Below are positions 39,329-47,191 of a DNA stretch of 64,000 nt, in pieces; the first letter of the stretch is position 1; each line of letters begins with the position of its first letter. The stretch spans positions 21,443 to 85,442 of the forward strand of contig NW_008705577.1 of assembly GCF_000186865.1 (NCBI RefSeq). The letters run 5' to 3'. Both the position numbers and the translations under genes were made by a program. Below the pieces are notes generated by a model. It saw nothing but the letters and a program-made list of their open reading frames with translations, was not told the origin of the DNA and did no database searches. The stretch is from Aureococcus anophagefferens (taxonomy: Eukaryota > Sar > Pelagophyceae > Pelagomonadales > Pelagomonadaceae).

Positions 39329-42191
39329 TCATCGGTAGTTAAACGTCGGCGCGGCCGCGGCGACGTCGCGGTCGTCGTCGTCGTCGAAGGCGACGGCCTT
39401 TGGGACGCTGTCGTCGTCGTCGTCGAAGGAGACGCCGGAGTGGTGGCCCGAGTGGTGGTGGTGGTGCACCGCGGCGTCGTCGTAGACGCGGAGCGCGTCG
39501 TCGTCGTCGGCGGCCCGCGGCGCGAGCGTCGCGTTCGGCACGCCGTCGTTGGGCGCGTGGTCGTGGTGGAGGTGGTACTCCGCGTCCCTCTTCGCCAGCG
39601 TCATGCGCGTCAGCAGCGTGATGACCAACACGGCGATGGCGACGGCCTCGACGATGGACAGCGCGCGCTTGTTCGGCTCCTTCTTCGGCGCGCGGCGCAG
39701 GTGCGACGGCACGGAGTTGCCCTCGCGGCGGTGCATGAAGGCGTTGGAGATGTGCTCGTTCTCCAGGCGGAAGAAGCCCCAGACGCAGCGCCGCGCGAGC
39801 TCCGCGAGCGCGAGCACCGGCGTGAGGTAGTCCGGCAGGAACTCGTGGATGGACGACCCGAAGGCCGTCGGCGGCACCAACGTCGCGAGCCAGACGAAGC
39901 GCCCGAAGACGTCGAAGGCCGCCGCGAAGCGGTACCAGGAACTACGCGGGTACATGCGCGTCGGCCGCGACAGCGGCGCGCAGCCGCCCTCGTGCTTCCG
40001 GGACCGCCGGCAGACCACCAAACCCCAGTCCACGGTCACGTCCCAGACCCAGGAGTAGGCCGAACTCAACAGGAAGAAGAAGACCCAGCCCGGCTCGAGC
40101 TTGGCCGTGGGCGAGCGGCCCGCGAGCGCGGACCACAAAGTGACGACCAAGACTCAGCGCGTACTTGCCCGCGTTCCAGAAGTGGACCCAGCGCGCCGCC
40201 GAGTCGCCGACGTCCCGGTATTTCCGTAAACACTGCGCGAAGCGGAACCAGACCGGCAGCACGCACACCGCGGGCGCGAGGACCATCTGGAACGGCGCGG
40301 ACGACGTCCACGCGTGCACCGCGTCCAATTGATCTACGTCGGAGCCCCGCGCGACGCAGGCGCCGCTCCCGAGAAACGCCGACACCCACAATACATCCAA
40401 CCAGACCTTGGCCATGGACGTGAGCACGTCCGCGACGTACGTGTCCACGAATCTCACCTCGCAGAACGGCGCGCGGACGATGCGCGCGAGGCAGCCCCAC
40501 ATGGGCCGCCGCCGCTGCCAGGGGAAGACGAGGCGGCTCGTCACAAAGACGATGAGCAGCAGCGGCGCGACGACGGGCAACAAACGGCTCGGGCTCTGGT
40601 CGTGGAGGAACTTCGGGAGGCCGCCGCGGTACGTCGACTTGTAGTAGACTAATAACAACCCCAGCAGCACGTTCGTCTCCAGGATGCATTCGTCGAAGAC
40701 GTCCGACGCCGTCGGCGCCGGCTGGCGCGGCGTGTCGACGACGTCGAAGAGGAACTGCGCGTTCACGCGGAACCGGCTCCAGACGTGGAGAGAAACGCCC
40801 CAGAGCCAGTGCCACGCCAATAACACCCCGCAGACGCGGAACACGGGCCAGGCGGCCTTCGCGGCGACGGAGTCGTGGGACGTGTGCTTGTGGACGCTGT
40901 CGACGACCTCGACGCAGTCCCACATGACCCAGACCGCCAGCGTCGCCGCGACGCCCGCGCGGTACCCAAACCTCAGCGCCGCGATGGGCGACCGGCCCCC
41001 ATATAAGCCCTGGTCGTCCATGCCCCGCGTCGTCTCCCGCAGCTCCAGCTGCGCCTCCGTCGCGTCGCCGTCCGTGAAGAGCTCCGCGTAGCGCGCGTGG
41101 ACGTCCGCGAGGAGCGACCGCGCGGACGCCGCGGCCCAGCAGTCGCGCTCGCGGACGACGGCGCAGAAGCGCTCGCGGATGGGCCGCTCGTGCTTGAACT
41201 TCTTGTCGCGCTTCTTCGTGATCTTCGTGAACGCCGTGAAGTTCCAGACCGTGAAGTCGACGAGCTCGCGCGCGTCCGCGTCCAACTGCGCGAGCGACCT
41301 GCGCGGAACATCGCTCACGTCGCGATGCTCGAGCTCGATCCGGCCGATGTTTGGACGAGTCGTGCTCGCTCATCGAGCCCTCGAAGATTCTGACTGTACT
41401 TTCACGTTGAAGTCGGCTCGAAGATTCGACGTCCGCGCGGCGAGCGACCGCTTGAGCGACGCGACCTCGGCCGCGTCCGGCGCGCGCGCGCTCTTGCGCG
41501 GCGACGGCATGCGCCGCCGCCGCGCGCCGGGCGCCGGGCCGCCCACGTCCACGGCGCTGTAGTCCGAGCCGCCCTTGCGCGGCGGCGTCGTCGCGACGCC
41601 CTCGCTGGCGAAGCCCTCGCCGTCGGACGGGGCCGCGTCGTCGTCGTCGGCGAGGGAATCCTGCCAGCGGCTCTCGAGCACGTCGAGCTCGCGGGCGTAG
41701 AGCGCCTCGACCTTGGCGAGCTCGGCGACGAGCGCGACGTCGAAGCCGTGGACGAGCAGCGGGTACGACTCGGGCATCTTCGAGGAGAACAGCCACCGCG
41801 TCCAGTGCCACGACTCGTCGTCGGCGGCGCCGGGCGACGCGGCGCCGCCGAGGAGGCTCAGGTTGTTGAGCGACGCGGGCCGCGGCACCCGGGGCCGCGC
41901 GCCGCCGCGGTTCTTGAGCCAGAGCGTCGCGAGCGCTTTACGCTCCGTCGGCGACAGCGACGCGTCGAGCGACCCGGGCGGCGGGCCGCCGTCGCCGCCC
42001 GCGGCCTTGGCGAGCAGGCCGACGTCGCCGCCGCCGGCGTCGCCGTAGTTGGAGACGTGCGCCGTCGACGGCGCGCGCTCGTGGGCCTTCGTCGCGAGGG
42101 CGAGGAGCAGCTTGAGCCGCTCGTAGTCCGCGTTGTGCCGCTGCCAGCGCCCTTTCTGCGCCGACTCGAAGCGCTTGCCGAACTGGACCAT
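39329..42191 (-). CDS. SPX-EXS protein (XPR1/PHO1-type phosphate exporter), two exons, one frame break
   Basis: Exon 1 (from 42191) starts MVQFGKRFESAQKG, a typical SPX N-terminus. A short intron (proposed 41430-41299) leads to LVDFTVWNFTAFTKITKKRDKKF, the conserved last SPX helix. The EXS part has about eight membrane segments with TDDD-free loops such as SRFRVNAQFLFDVV and RRPMWGCLARIVRAPFCEVRF. At about 40150 the frame changes within WNAGKYALSL; deleting one base continues as VVTLWSALAG and then AYSWVWDVTVDWG, a hallmark of EXS. The total is about 909 residues. The end is His/Asp-rich. SPX domains sense inositol pyrophosphates and XPR1/PHO1 proteins export phosphate. The frame break is probably a sequencing error, since both sides are well conserved. 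Confidence 0.82.
41299..41430 (-). mobile_element. probable diverged introner in the SPX-EXS gene
   Basis: The intron joining the two SPX halves contains, on the minus strand, ACTTCAACGTG and then CTCGTCCAAACATCGGCCG, the internal marks of the three other introners, but in the opposite orientation (sense to the host). The proposed splice, GT donor at 41430 and AG acceptor at 41299, keeps the frame (phase 2); an acceptor at 41314 would also keep it. Clear terminal repeats and target duplication were not found, so the borders are approximate. Confidence 0.5.
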
Positions 42192-42529
42192 GGTTTTAGA
42201 GCTCTCGCGGGTTTGCTACGGCGCCGTCACGAGGTTGAATCTCGAGGACACCATCCCACAAATCACAATCCGATGGGTTGAACAGCGATTGAACCAAATG
42301 GTGCCGTGTTGAATGTGCATTCATTCGAGTGCTCTCGCAGCCCGACGCGACATGGCACCTGCTGCTGCCCAGTTCGTCGGCCGCGATAGGTGAGCGCGAT
42401 CAGAAGCATTGGAGTTCGCCGGCCGTGTCCAGTAAGCAGGTCGCCGGCCGTGTGAGAAAAAGTGAGGCGCCTCCTGCCGCCCGGTTCGCCGGCCGGGTTG
42501 CGTGATCTCTGATACAAGACATTGACAGG
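42192..42529. promoter_or_regulatory. divergent promoter region with four TCGYCGGCCG motifs
   Basis: The 338-base spacer separates the divergent SPX-EXS and CRAL-TRIO genes. The 10-mer TCG(T/C)CGGCCG occurs at 42374-42383, 42416-42425, 42441-42450 and 42486-42495, all on the plus strand and close to the CRAL-TRIO start. The core GGCCG is GC-rich, so chance copies are possible, but four exact copies within 122 bases are notable. It may be a binding site for a transcription factor (inference). Confidence 0.4.
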
Positions 42530-43624
42530 ATGCTCTCCGGCTGCGGCATCTTCTGCGAGGAGGCGAGCCGCCACGTCGACGACGACTTCGCGGAGTACGA
42601 GGAGGACACCTTCGACGAGGTCGAGGGCTTCGACGGCGCGGGCCGCTTCGAGTACATGTTCGTGAGCAACGACGAGCCCGGCGAGGCCAAGGAGGAGCCG
42701 CGCGCCGCGCCGGCGGCCGATGTGCCGCGGCGGTCGTCGCGCTTCTGCTGCGCGCGGCCGCGGCCGGCGCCGGCGCCGGCGGCGGCGGCCGACGAGTTCG
42801 ACGAGCCGCCGCCGGGCCCGCGCGCGTCGCCCCGCCGCGGCGACGGCGTCCAGGAGTGGCTCGACGCGCTGCCCGGCGGGGACCGGCGCGCGGCGTCGGC
42901 CGTCGCGTCCGAGGCCGAGCGCCGGGGCCTGGGGCGGCCGAACCCGCTCTGCGCGCTGCGCTGGGCGCGGAACCACGGCCTCGACGCGTCCCGGGCCGCC
43001 GCGGCCTACGGCGACCACTGCGCGTGGCGCAAGGCCGAGGCCGTCGACGGCCTCGAGCGCGAGCACGCGTCGCTGCCGCCCATGCGGCGGCGCACGCTCG
43101 AGCGGCTCTACTTCTACGACCCGCCGCACTCCGAGCAGCTCCACGACCGCAAAGGCCGGCCCATCAAGGTCTTCGCCACCGCTCGCCTCGACAAGGCTGG
43201 CATGCGCGCCGCGGACGTCGACACGGCCGCGCTCGCGCGCTACCACCTGCTCCACATGGAGCGCCTGCGGCGGGGCCGCGAGGACCGGCGGCCCGTCCTC
43301 GGCGACCCGTCGCTCGGCATCCTCGAGATCTTCGACGTCAAGGACGCGACGATCTCGCTCTTCCGCCGGTCCTTCGACGAGATCATCGCGTGCGCGCGCA
43401 TCAACGAGAGCCGCTACCCGGGCCTCGTCGGCATCACCTTGATCGTCAACGCGCCGTCGACCTTCGGCTACTGCTACGCCTTCGTCAGGCCCTTCCTGTC
43501 CTACGAGACGCAGCGGCGCATCGAGGTCGTCCCCGGCGACCCGCGGAAGCGCATCGGCGAGCTCGTCGACGACGCCAACATCCCCCGCGAGGCCTACCGC
43601 CTCTCGCCCGACGGCCGCCCGTAA
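42530..43624 (+). CDS. CRAL-TRIO (SEC14-like) lipid-transfer protein
   Basis: A 364-residue protein. The first 100 residues are acidic and low-complexity. The CRAL-TRIO N-terminal helices follow (LCALRWARNHGLDASRAAAAY), then the lipid-binding domain: KGRPIKVFATARLD, GILEIFDVKDATISLFRRS and YPGLVGITLIVNAPSTFGY. The last is the characteristic gate strand (YPE/L..I.NAP..F). SEC14-like proteins carry phosphatidylinositol or other lipids between membranes. The C-terminus (RRIEVVPGDPRKRIGELVDDANIPREAY) matches the usual end of the domain. The ligand is not predictable. Confidence 0.85.
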   Translation: MLSGCGIFCEEASRHVDDDFAEYEEDTFDEVEGFDGAGRFEYMFVSNDEPGEAKEEPRAAPAADVPRRSSRFCCARPRPAPAPAAAADEFDEPPPGPRASPRRGDGVQEWLDALPGGDRRAASAVASEAERRGLGRPNPLCALRWARNHGLDASRAAAAYGDHCAWRKAEAVDGLEREHASLPPMRRRTLERLYFYDPPHSEQLHDRKGRPIKVFATARLDKAGMRAADVDTAALARYHLLHMERLRRGREDRRPVLGDPSLGILEIFDVKDATISLFRRSFDEIIACARINESRYPGLVGITLIVNAPSTFGYCYAFVRPFLSYETQRRIEVVPGDPRKRIGELVDDANIPREAYRLSPDGRP

Positions 43625-43633
43625 CGTTTCTTA

Positions 43634-44602
43634 TTATCGCGCCTTGATGTTCGCGCAGGGTACGTCATAATCAACTTCTCCGGTCTCCTCGTAGAAGACG
43701 ACGCAGCCGCCGCCCGTCGCGAGGCGACCCCGCAGCACGACGCCCCGGTCCCACTCGTCCTCGCCGACGCCCTCGATGGGCCAGAAGCCGAAGCGCGTCC
43801 AGACGACGTCGTCCCTTTTGAAGGGCGACGCCGGGTCCTCCGCCTCCAGAGCCGCGGATTTGACGCCCCCGAGGCCGTCCCTGACGTAGAGCGAGAACGC
43901 GTAGCCCTTCCCCGTCGACCAGCTCGTCGGGTACGTGTCGCCGCGCGTCGTGCAGGGCAGCGGCGAGTACGGGCAGGGCGCCGCCGCGCGCCACAGGAAT
44001 TCCATCGGGTGGTAGCAGACGACGCGGCAGCCGTCCGCGGCGTACAGCAGCACGCGCTCGCAGAGCGCCGCGTGGATCGACGGCGGGAAGCACGTCTGGA
44101 GCACCAGGACGCCCGCGGCGGCGACGTCGCCGCGCCAGCGGTCGTCGAGCAGGTCGCCCGCGTGGCACCGGAGCTTTCGGCCGCCGCGGCGCAGCGTGAA
44201 CGTCGCCTCGGCGTCCCACCGCGACTCGTCGAAGTCGAAGCCGGGCCGCGTCGCGGCGAGCCGCCGCCAGGCCCGGCGGCAGGCGTCGCAGCGGTCCCGC
44301 GACAGCTCGACGGCGAGCACGTCGACGAGGCCCGCGTGGCGGAGGAAGACGTAGAGCGCCTGCTTGCCCGTGCCGCTGCCCAGCTCGCAGAGCCGCGCGC
44401 AGCGCGCCACGTCGAGGGCCGCGGCGATGCGCTCCATGCCCGCGGGCAGCACCTCGCCGTACTGCATGTCCGAGCCCGACGACGCGAAGGCGGCGATGTC
44501 GCGCGCGGAGAGCTGCCTGTTGCCGGCCATGAAGAAGCCCACCTCGTCGCCGACGAGCTCGTAGGCGTGGCGCACGCACGCCGTGGTCTCGAGTTCGTCC
44601 AT
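43634..44602 (-). CDS. DOT1-like SAM-dependent methyltransferase
   Basis: A 322-residue protein with the ATG at 44602 (MDELETTACVRHAYEL). The block MQYGEVLPAGMERIAAAL followed by LCELGSGTGKQALYVFL and VDVLAVELSRDRC is the SAM-binding core as found in DOT1 enzymes (YGE...P, DLGSGTGK, GVE). DOT1 family members methylate histone H3 Lys79, but this class also includes proteins with other substrates, and the target here is unknown. The second half has a beta-rich region with Trp-rich motifs. Its 5' end lies in a 70-bp tandem duplication that also creates a short upstream frame. The 3' end nearly abuts the CRAL-TRIO gene. Confidence 0.72.
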   Translation of the reverse strand: MDELETTACVRHAYELVGDEVGFFMAGNRQLSARDIAAFASSGSDMQYGEVLPAGMERIAAALDVARCARLCELGSGTGKQALYVFLRHAGLVDVLAVELSRDRCDACRRAWRRLAATRPGFDFDESRWDAEATFTLRRGGRKLRCHAGDLLDDRWRGDVAAAGVLVLQTCFPPSIHAALCERVLLYAADGCRVVCYHPMEFLWRAAAPCPYSPLPCTTRGDTYPTSWSTGKGYAFSLYVRDGLGGVKSAALEAEDPASPFKRDDVVWTRFGFWPIEGVGEDEWDRGVVLRGRLATGGGCVVFYEETGEVDYDVPCANIKAR

Positions 44603-44696
44603 AGGTCGAAGGCTGGCTGCTAGCAGAGCTCGTAAGCGTGGCGCACGCACGCCGTGGTCTGGTTTTCGTCCATAGGTCGAAGGCTGGCTGCTAGCA
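44556..44696. repeat. 70-bp tandem duplication covering the start of the DOT1-like gene
   Basis: Two copies of about 70 bases (44556-44625 and 44626-44696) are nearly identical, including TAGGTCGAAGGCTGGCTGCT and the region around the ATG. The copy next to the gene carries the used start (44602). The outer copy carries a second ATG (44673), so the duplication spans the translation start. Confidence 0.85.
44620..44673 (-). other. upstream ORF of 17 codons made by the duplication
   Basis: The outer repeat copy encodes MDENQTTACVRHAYELC and then a stop, ending 17 bases before the main ATG. It mirrors the true start MDELETTACVRHAYEL, so it is a broken copy of the gene's first codons. If transcribed it could reduce translation of the main frame. 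Confidence 0.6.
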
Positions 44697-44813
44697 CGGG
44701 AGCTCCATGCCAAGGCCTCGCCTGGTTGAGGCCGTCGAAGCAGGGCAAGATCACTGCAATAGTCACAAAACAGCCATCGAAAAAGCTCGGCAGCCCACAC
44801 ACACGTGCTGATC

Positions 44814-45917
44814 ATGCGCGCCGCAATCCTGCTCCTCCTCGCCGCGGCGCGGGCCGCGCCGCCGTCGGCGGTCTACATCATGCGCCACTGCGCGAGGTCC
44901 ACGTACTTACCGGACCTCGAGGACGAGAAGACCTACCCGTACCTCGCGAACTACTCCGACGGCGGCGAGCTGGCGGACTGGGGCGTCGCGCCGACGCTCT
45001 GCACCGCGCGGGGGCGCAAAATCGTGAAAGGTGAGGGCGCGTTCATGAAGAACGAGTTCGCGCGATACGATTCGCTCAAGGTCTTCCACGACTCCGGGTC
45101 GCAGCGCGACACGACGACGGCGGCGGACTTCCTCGCGGGCCTGGGCTCATCCGTCGAGTCCGTGGCCGCGCCCGAGGTCTTCAATCCCATGAAGGCCAAG
45201 TTCTGCCCCTACCTGACGGAGTCGGAGTCGGCCGCCGCCGTCGCCGCGCAGCTGGCGCGCGTGCCCGAGCCGGACGCGCTCGCCGCGCGCGTCGAGGTCC
45301 TGCAGGAGGTCCTGGGCGCGGGCGTCGCGCCGGCGATGCAGAACATCTCGTCCGAGGTCGCGGACGGCAGGTGGCGCGGCGGCGCGGCCATCGCGGCGGC
45401 GTGGATCGAGGCCATGCTCCTCCAGCTCGGGGCCGGCATCCCGCCCGCGTACGGCCGCGCGGACGCGGCGGACGTCTACGCGCTCTTGGACATCCACGTC
45501 TACGCGAGGGCCATCAACGACCGGCCCTGGGCCATCGAGCGGCGCGGCGGGGCGAACATGCTCGCGCACGCGCGGAGGGACCTCGTCGAGGGCTCGGGCG
45601 CGACGCTGTACGTGGGCCACGACACGACGCTGGACCAGATGGGCGTCCTGCTGAATTTGACCTGGGCCGACATGCCCCCGTATCCCACCAATACGCCGGC
45701 GCCCGGGTCGATATTGAAGTTGGAGGCGGCCGACGACGCGGACGGCGGCCGCAGCGTGACGGCGACCTACTTCTACGTCGAAGACTTCGAAAACGACGAC
45801 GGCGCATTAGGCATCGCGGGCGCGACGACGTTCGCCGGCGGCGCGACGTCCATGCCCCTCGAGGAATTCGCCGCGCGCGCGAACGCCACGATCGACTACG
45901 CCTGCGTCCGCTTCTAG
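44814..45917 (+). CDS. secreted histidine (acid) phosphatase-like protein
   Basis: A 367-residue protein; I chose the ATG at 44814 so that it starts with a signal peptide (MRAAILLLLAAARAAPPSA). The mature part begins YIMRHCARSTYLPD, a variant of the phosphatase RHGxR motif with Cys for Gly. The second catalytic part is present as LYVGHDTTLDQMG (HD or HxT pair). The length and order fit the histidine phosphatase clan 2 (acid phosphatases, phytases). Several N-glycosylation-type sites occur. A role in scavenging organic phosphate outside the cell is plausible (inference) and would fit the nearby phosphate exporter, though no co-regulation is shown. The RHC variant may change activity. Confidence 0.75.
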   Translation: MRAAILLLLAAARAAPPSAVYIMRHCARSTYLPDLEDEKTYPYLANYSDGGELADWGVAPTLCTARGRKIVKGEGAFMKNEFARYDSLKVFHDSGSQRDTTTAADFLAGLGSSVESVAAPEVFNPMKAKFCPYLTESESAAAVAAQLARVPEPDALAARVEVLQEVLGAGVAPAMQNISSEVADGRWRGGAAIAAAWIEAMLLQLGAGIPPAYGRADAADVYALLDIHVYARAINDRPWAIERRGGANMLAHARRDLVEGSGATLYVGHDTTLDQMGVLLNLTWADMPPYPTNTPAPGSILKLEAADDADGGRSVTATYFYVEDFENDDGALGIAGATTFAGGATSMPLEEFAARANATIDYACVRF

Positions 45918-45926
45918 ATTGCACGT

Positions 45927-46997
45927 TTAGATCCATCTAAGGCGAGACAGCAGGCTTCGGAATTCGGGAAAGGCGCCGTCTATGCGGCCGCTGATGTCCG
46001 CTTCTTCGTCTGCGTGCATCTCCGAGTCGCCTTGGGCAAAGCCACGTCGGTGCCTTTCCAGTTTCTCCGCCTCCTCTGGCGTCCAATGTGCGGCACTCAG
46101 AGCAAATTCCGCGACGAAACCGGTGGGATTGTCGACCCTTGAGAGTGACACGATGAACTCGATCTGGAGTCGCCATGGATTGTAGTAGAATGCGGGACAT
46201 GAAAACGCGCGTTCGTAATATGTGTGGAAAATCTGATATGGATCATTCAAATCACTAGAGCAGAACTGGGTGTGAATATCCCTATCTAGAACCTCCTCCA
46301 TGGTGACGAGCTTGGCGGCGCGGCCGTCCGGCCTTTCAAACATCCACGTAATCCGAAAGTCGGGCGTTTGCTTGGCGTACCGGTCATTCACTCCTCCAGT
46401 GTAAGCGGCGGCGAATTCATTTGCGACCTCGGGGATCACCTGATCCGGACCCAAAGGACGGAAACTTTCGATGTCGTGCTCACTCTCCACGGAGCGTCGC
46501 AACGAGAGCATGTTCTCTTCATAACCTTCGTCGTTTCTACTCGGCGTGTAAGGAAATCGCGCCAGGAATACCACCTCTTCAGCCTGCGTGACAGTGACAA
46601 CCACGGTCAGTTCACAGTCGATATCTTCGTCCTCGACCAGGTTTTGTAAATTCATATCCAACTCGCGCTCGAGCGTCATCGCGCGTTCGAAACGCTCCCG
46701 CCCGGTCCCGCGGAGCGCGAGCCAGAGCCGGGGCGGCGCCCGCGCGGCGAACACGTTCCATAGGCCATCATGACGCGACGCGGAGTTGAGAGCCTTCGAG
46801 GTCCGCGCCGGGGCCGCCGTCTCGCCGGGCTGGAGGAATTGGAAGACTTCCTGCCAGACGTCCTCGCTCACCGTCCCCACCAATCGCCCCGCCGCTTGCT
46901 TCTGCTCGACACGGCGGGCGAGGCGTGGCAACATACGAATGAATAGAGGTGCGGCTTGGCGGAGTTCGCGCGGCGAATTCGCGCCCAATTTTGCCAC
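45927..46997 (-). CDS. F-box protein in a low-GC block
   Basis: A 356-residue protein. Residues about 40-90 resemble an F-box (VGTVSEDVWQEVFQFLQPGE ... RTSKALNSASRHDGLWNVF). The remainder (about 100-340) has long beta-rich and helical stretches (DIDCELTVVVTVTQAEEVVF, WRLQIEFIVSLSRVDN) and is not recognised as a known substrate-binding domain. The gene is markedly AT-richer than its neighbours, like the F-box/histone gene at 1386-2567. No H3 or H4 motifs are present here. An SCF substrate receptor is the likely role. The start codon is not certain: an internal Met at residue 21 would also leave the F-box intact. Confidence 0.6.
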   Translation of the reverse strand: MAKLGANSPRELRQAAPLFIRMLPRLARRVEQKQAAGRLVGTVSEDVWQEVFQFLQPGETAAPARTSKALNSASRHDGLWNVFAARAPPRLWLALRGTGRERFERAMTLERELDMNLQNLVEDEDIDCELTVVVTVTQAEEVVFLARFPYTPSRNDEGYEENMLSLRRSVESEHDIESFRPLGPDQVIPEVANEFAAAYTGGVNDRYAKQTPDFRITWMFERPDGRAAKLVTMEEVLDRDIHTQFCSSDLNDPYQIFHTYYERAFSCPAFYYNPWRLQIEFIVSLSRVDNPTGFVAEFALSAAHWTPEEAEKLERHRRGFAQGDSEMHADEEADISGRIDGAFPEFRSLLSRLRWI

Positions 46998-47191
46998 TGT
47001 GTGAGTGGGTCGCTAACCCACTGCAGTGCACTGGCACCACAGTCTGTCAGTCACTGGCACCGGACGGGATGCTGACTGGAGCCTGACTGGCTGCGGACGC
47101 CTCCGCGGTCGGTCGACTTTGCAGGCCCCGGAGGAGTGATTATCCATGCCCAGTAGGTTCCTCTGGATATTAGGCATCTCACTAGCGATGG

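Noticed and set aside
42205..42330. Another introner near the SPX-EXS start
   Set aside because: A few similar words (GTTGAATGTGCATTC) but no terminal repeats, no target duplication and no host frame to restore.
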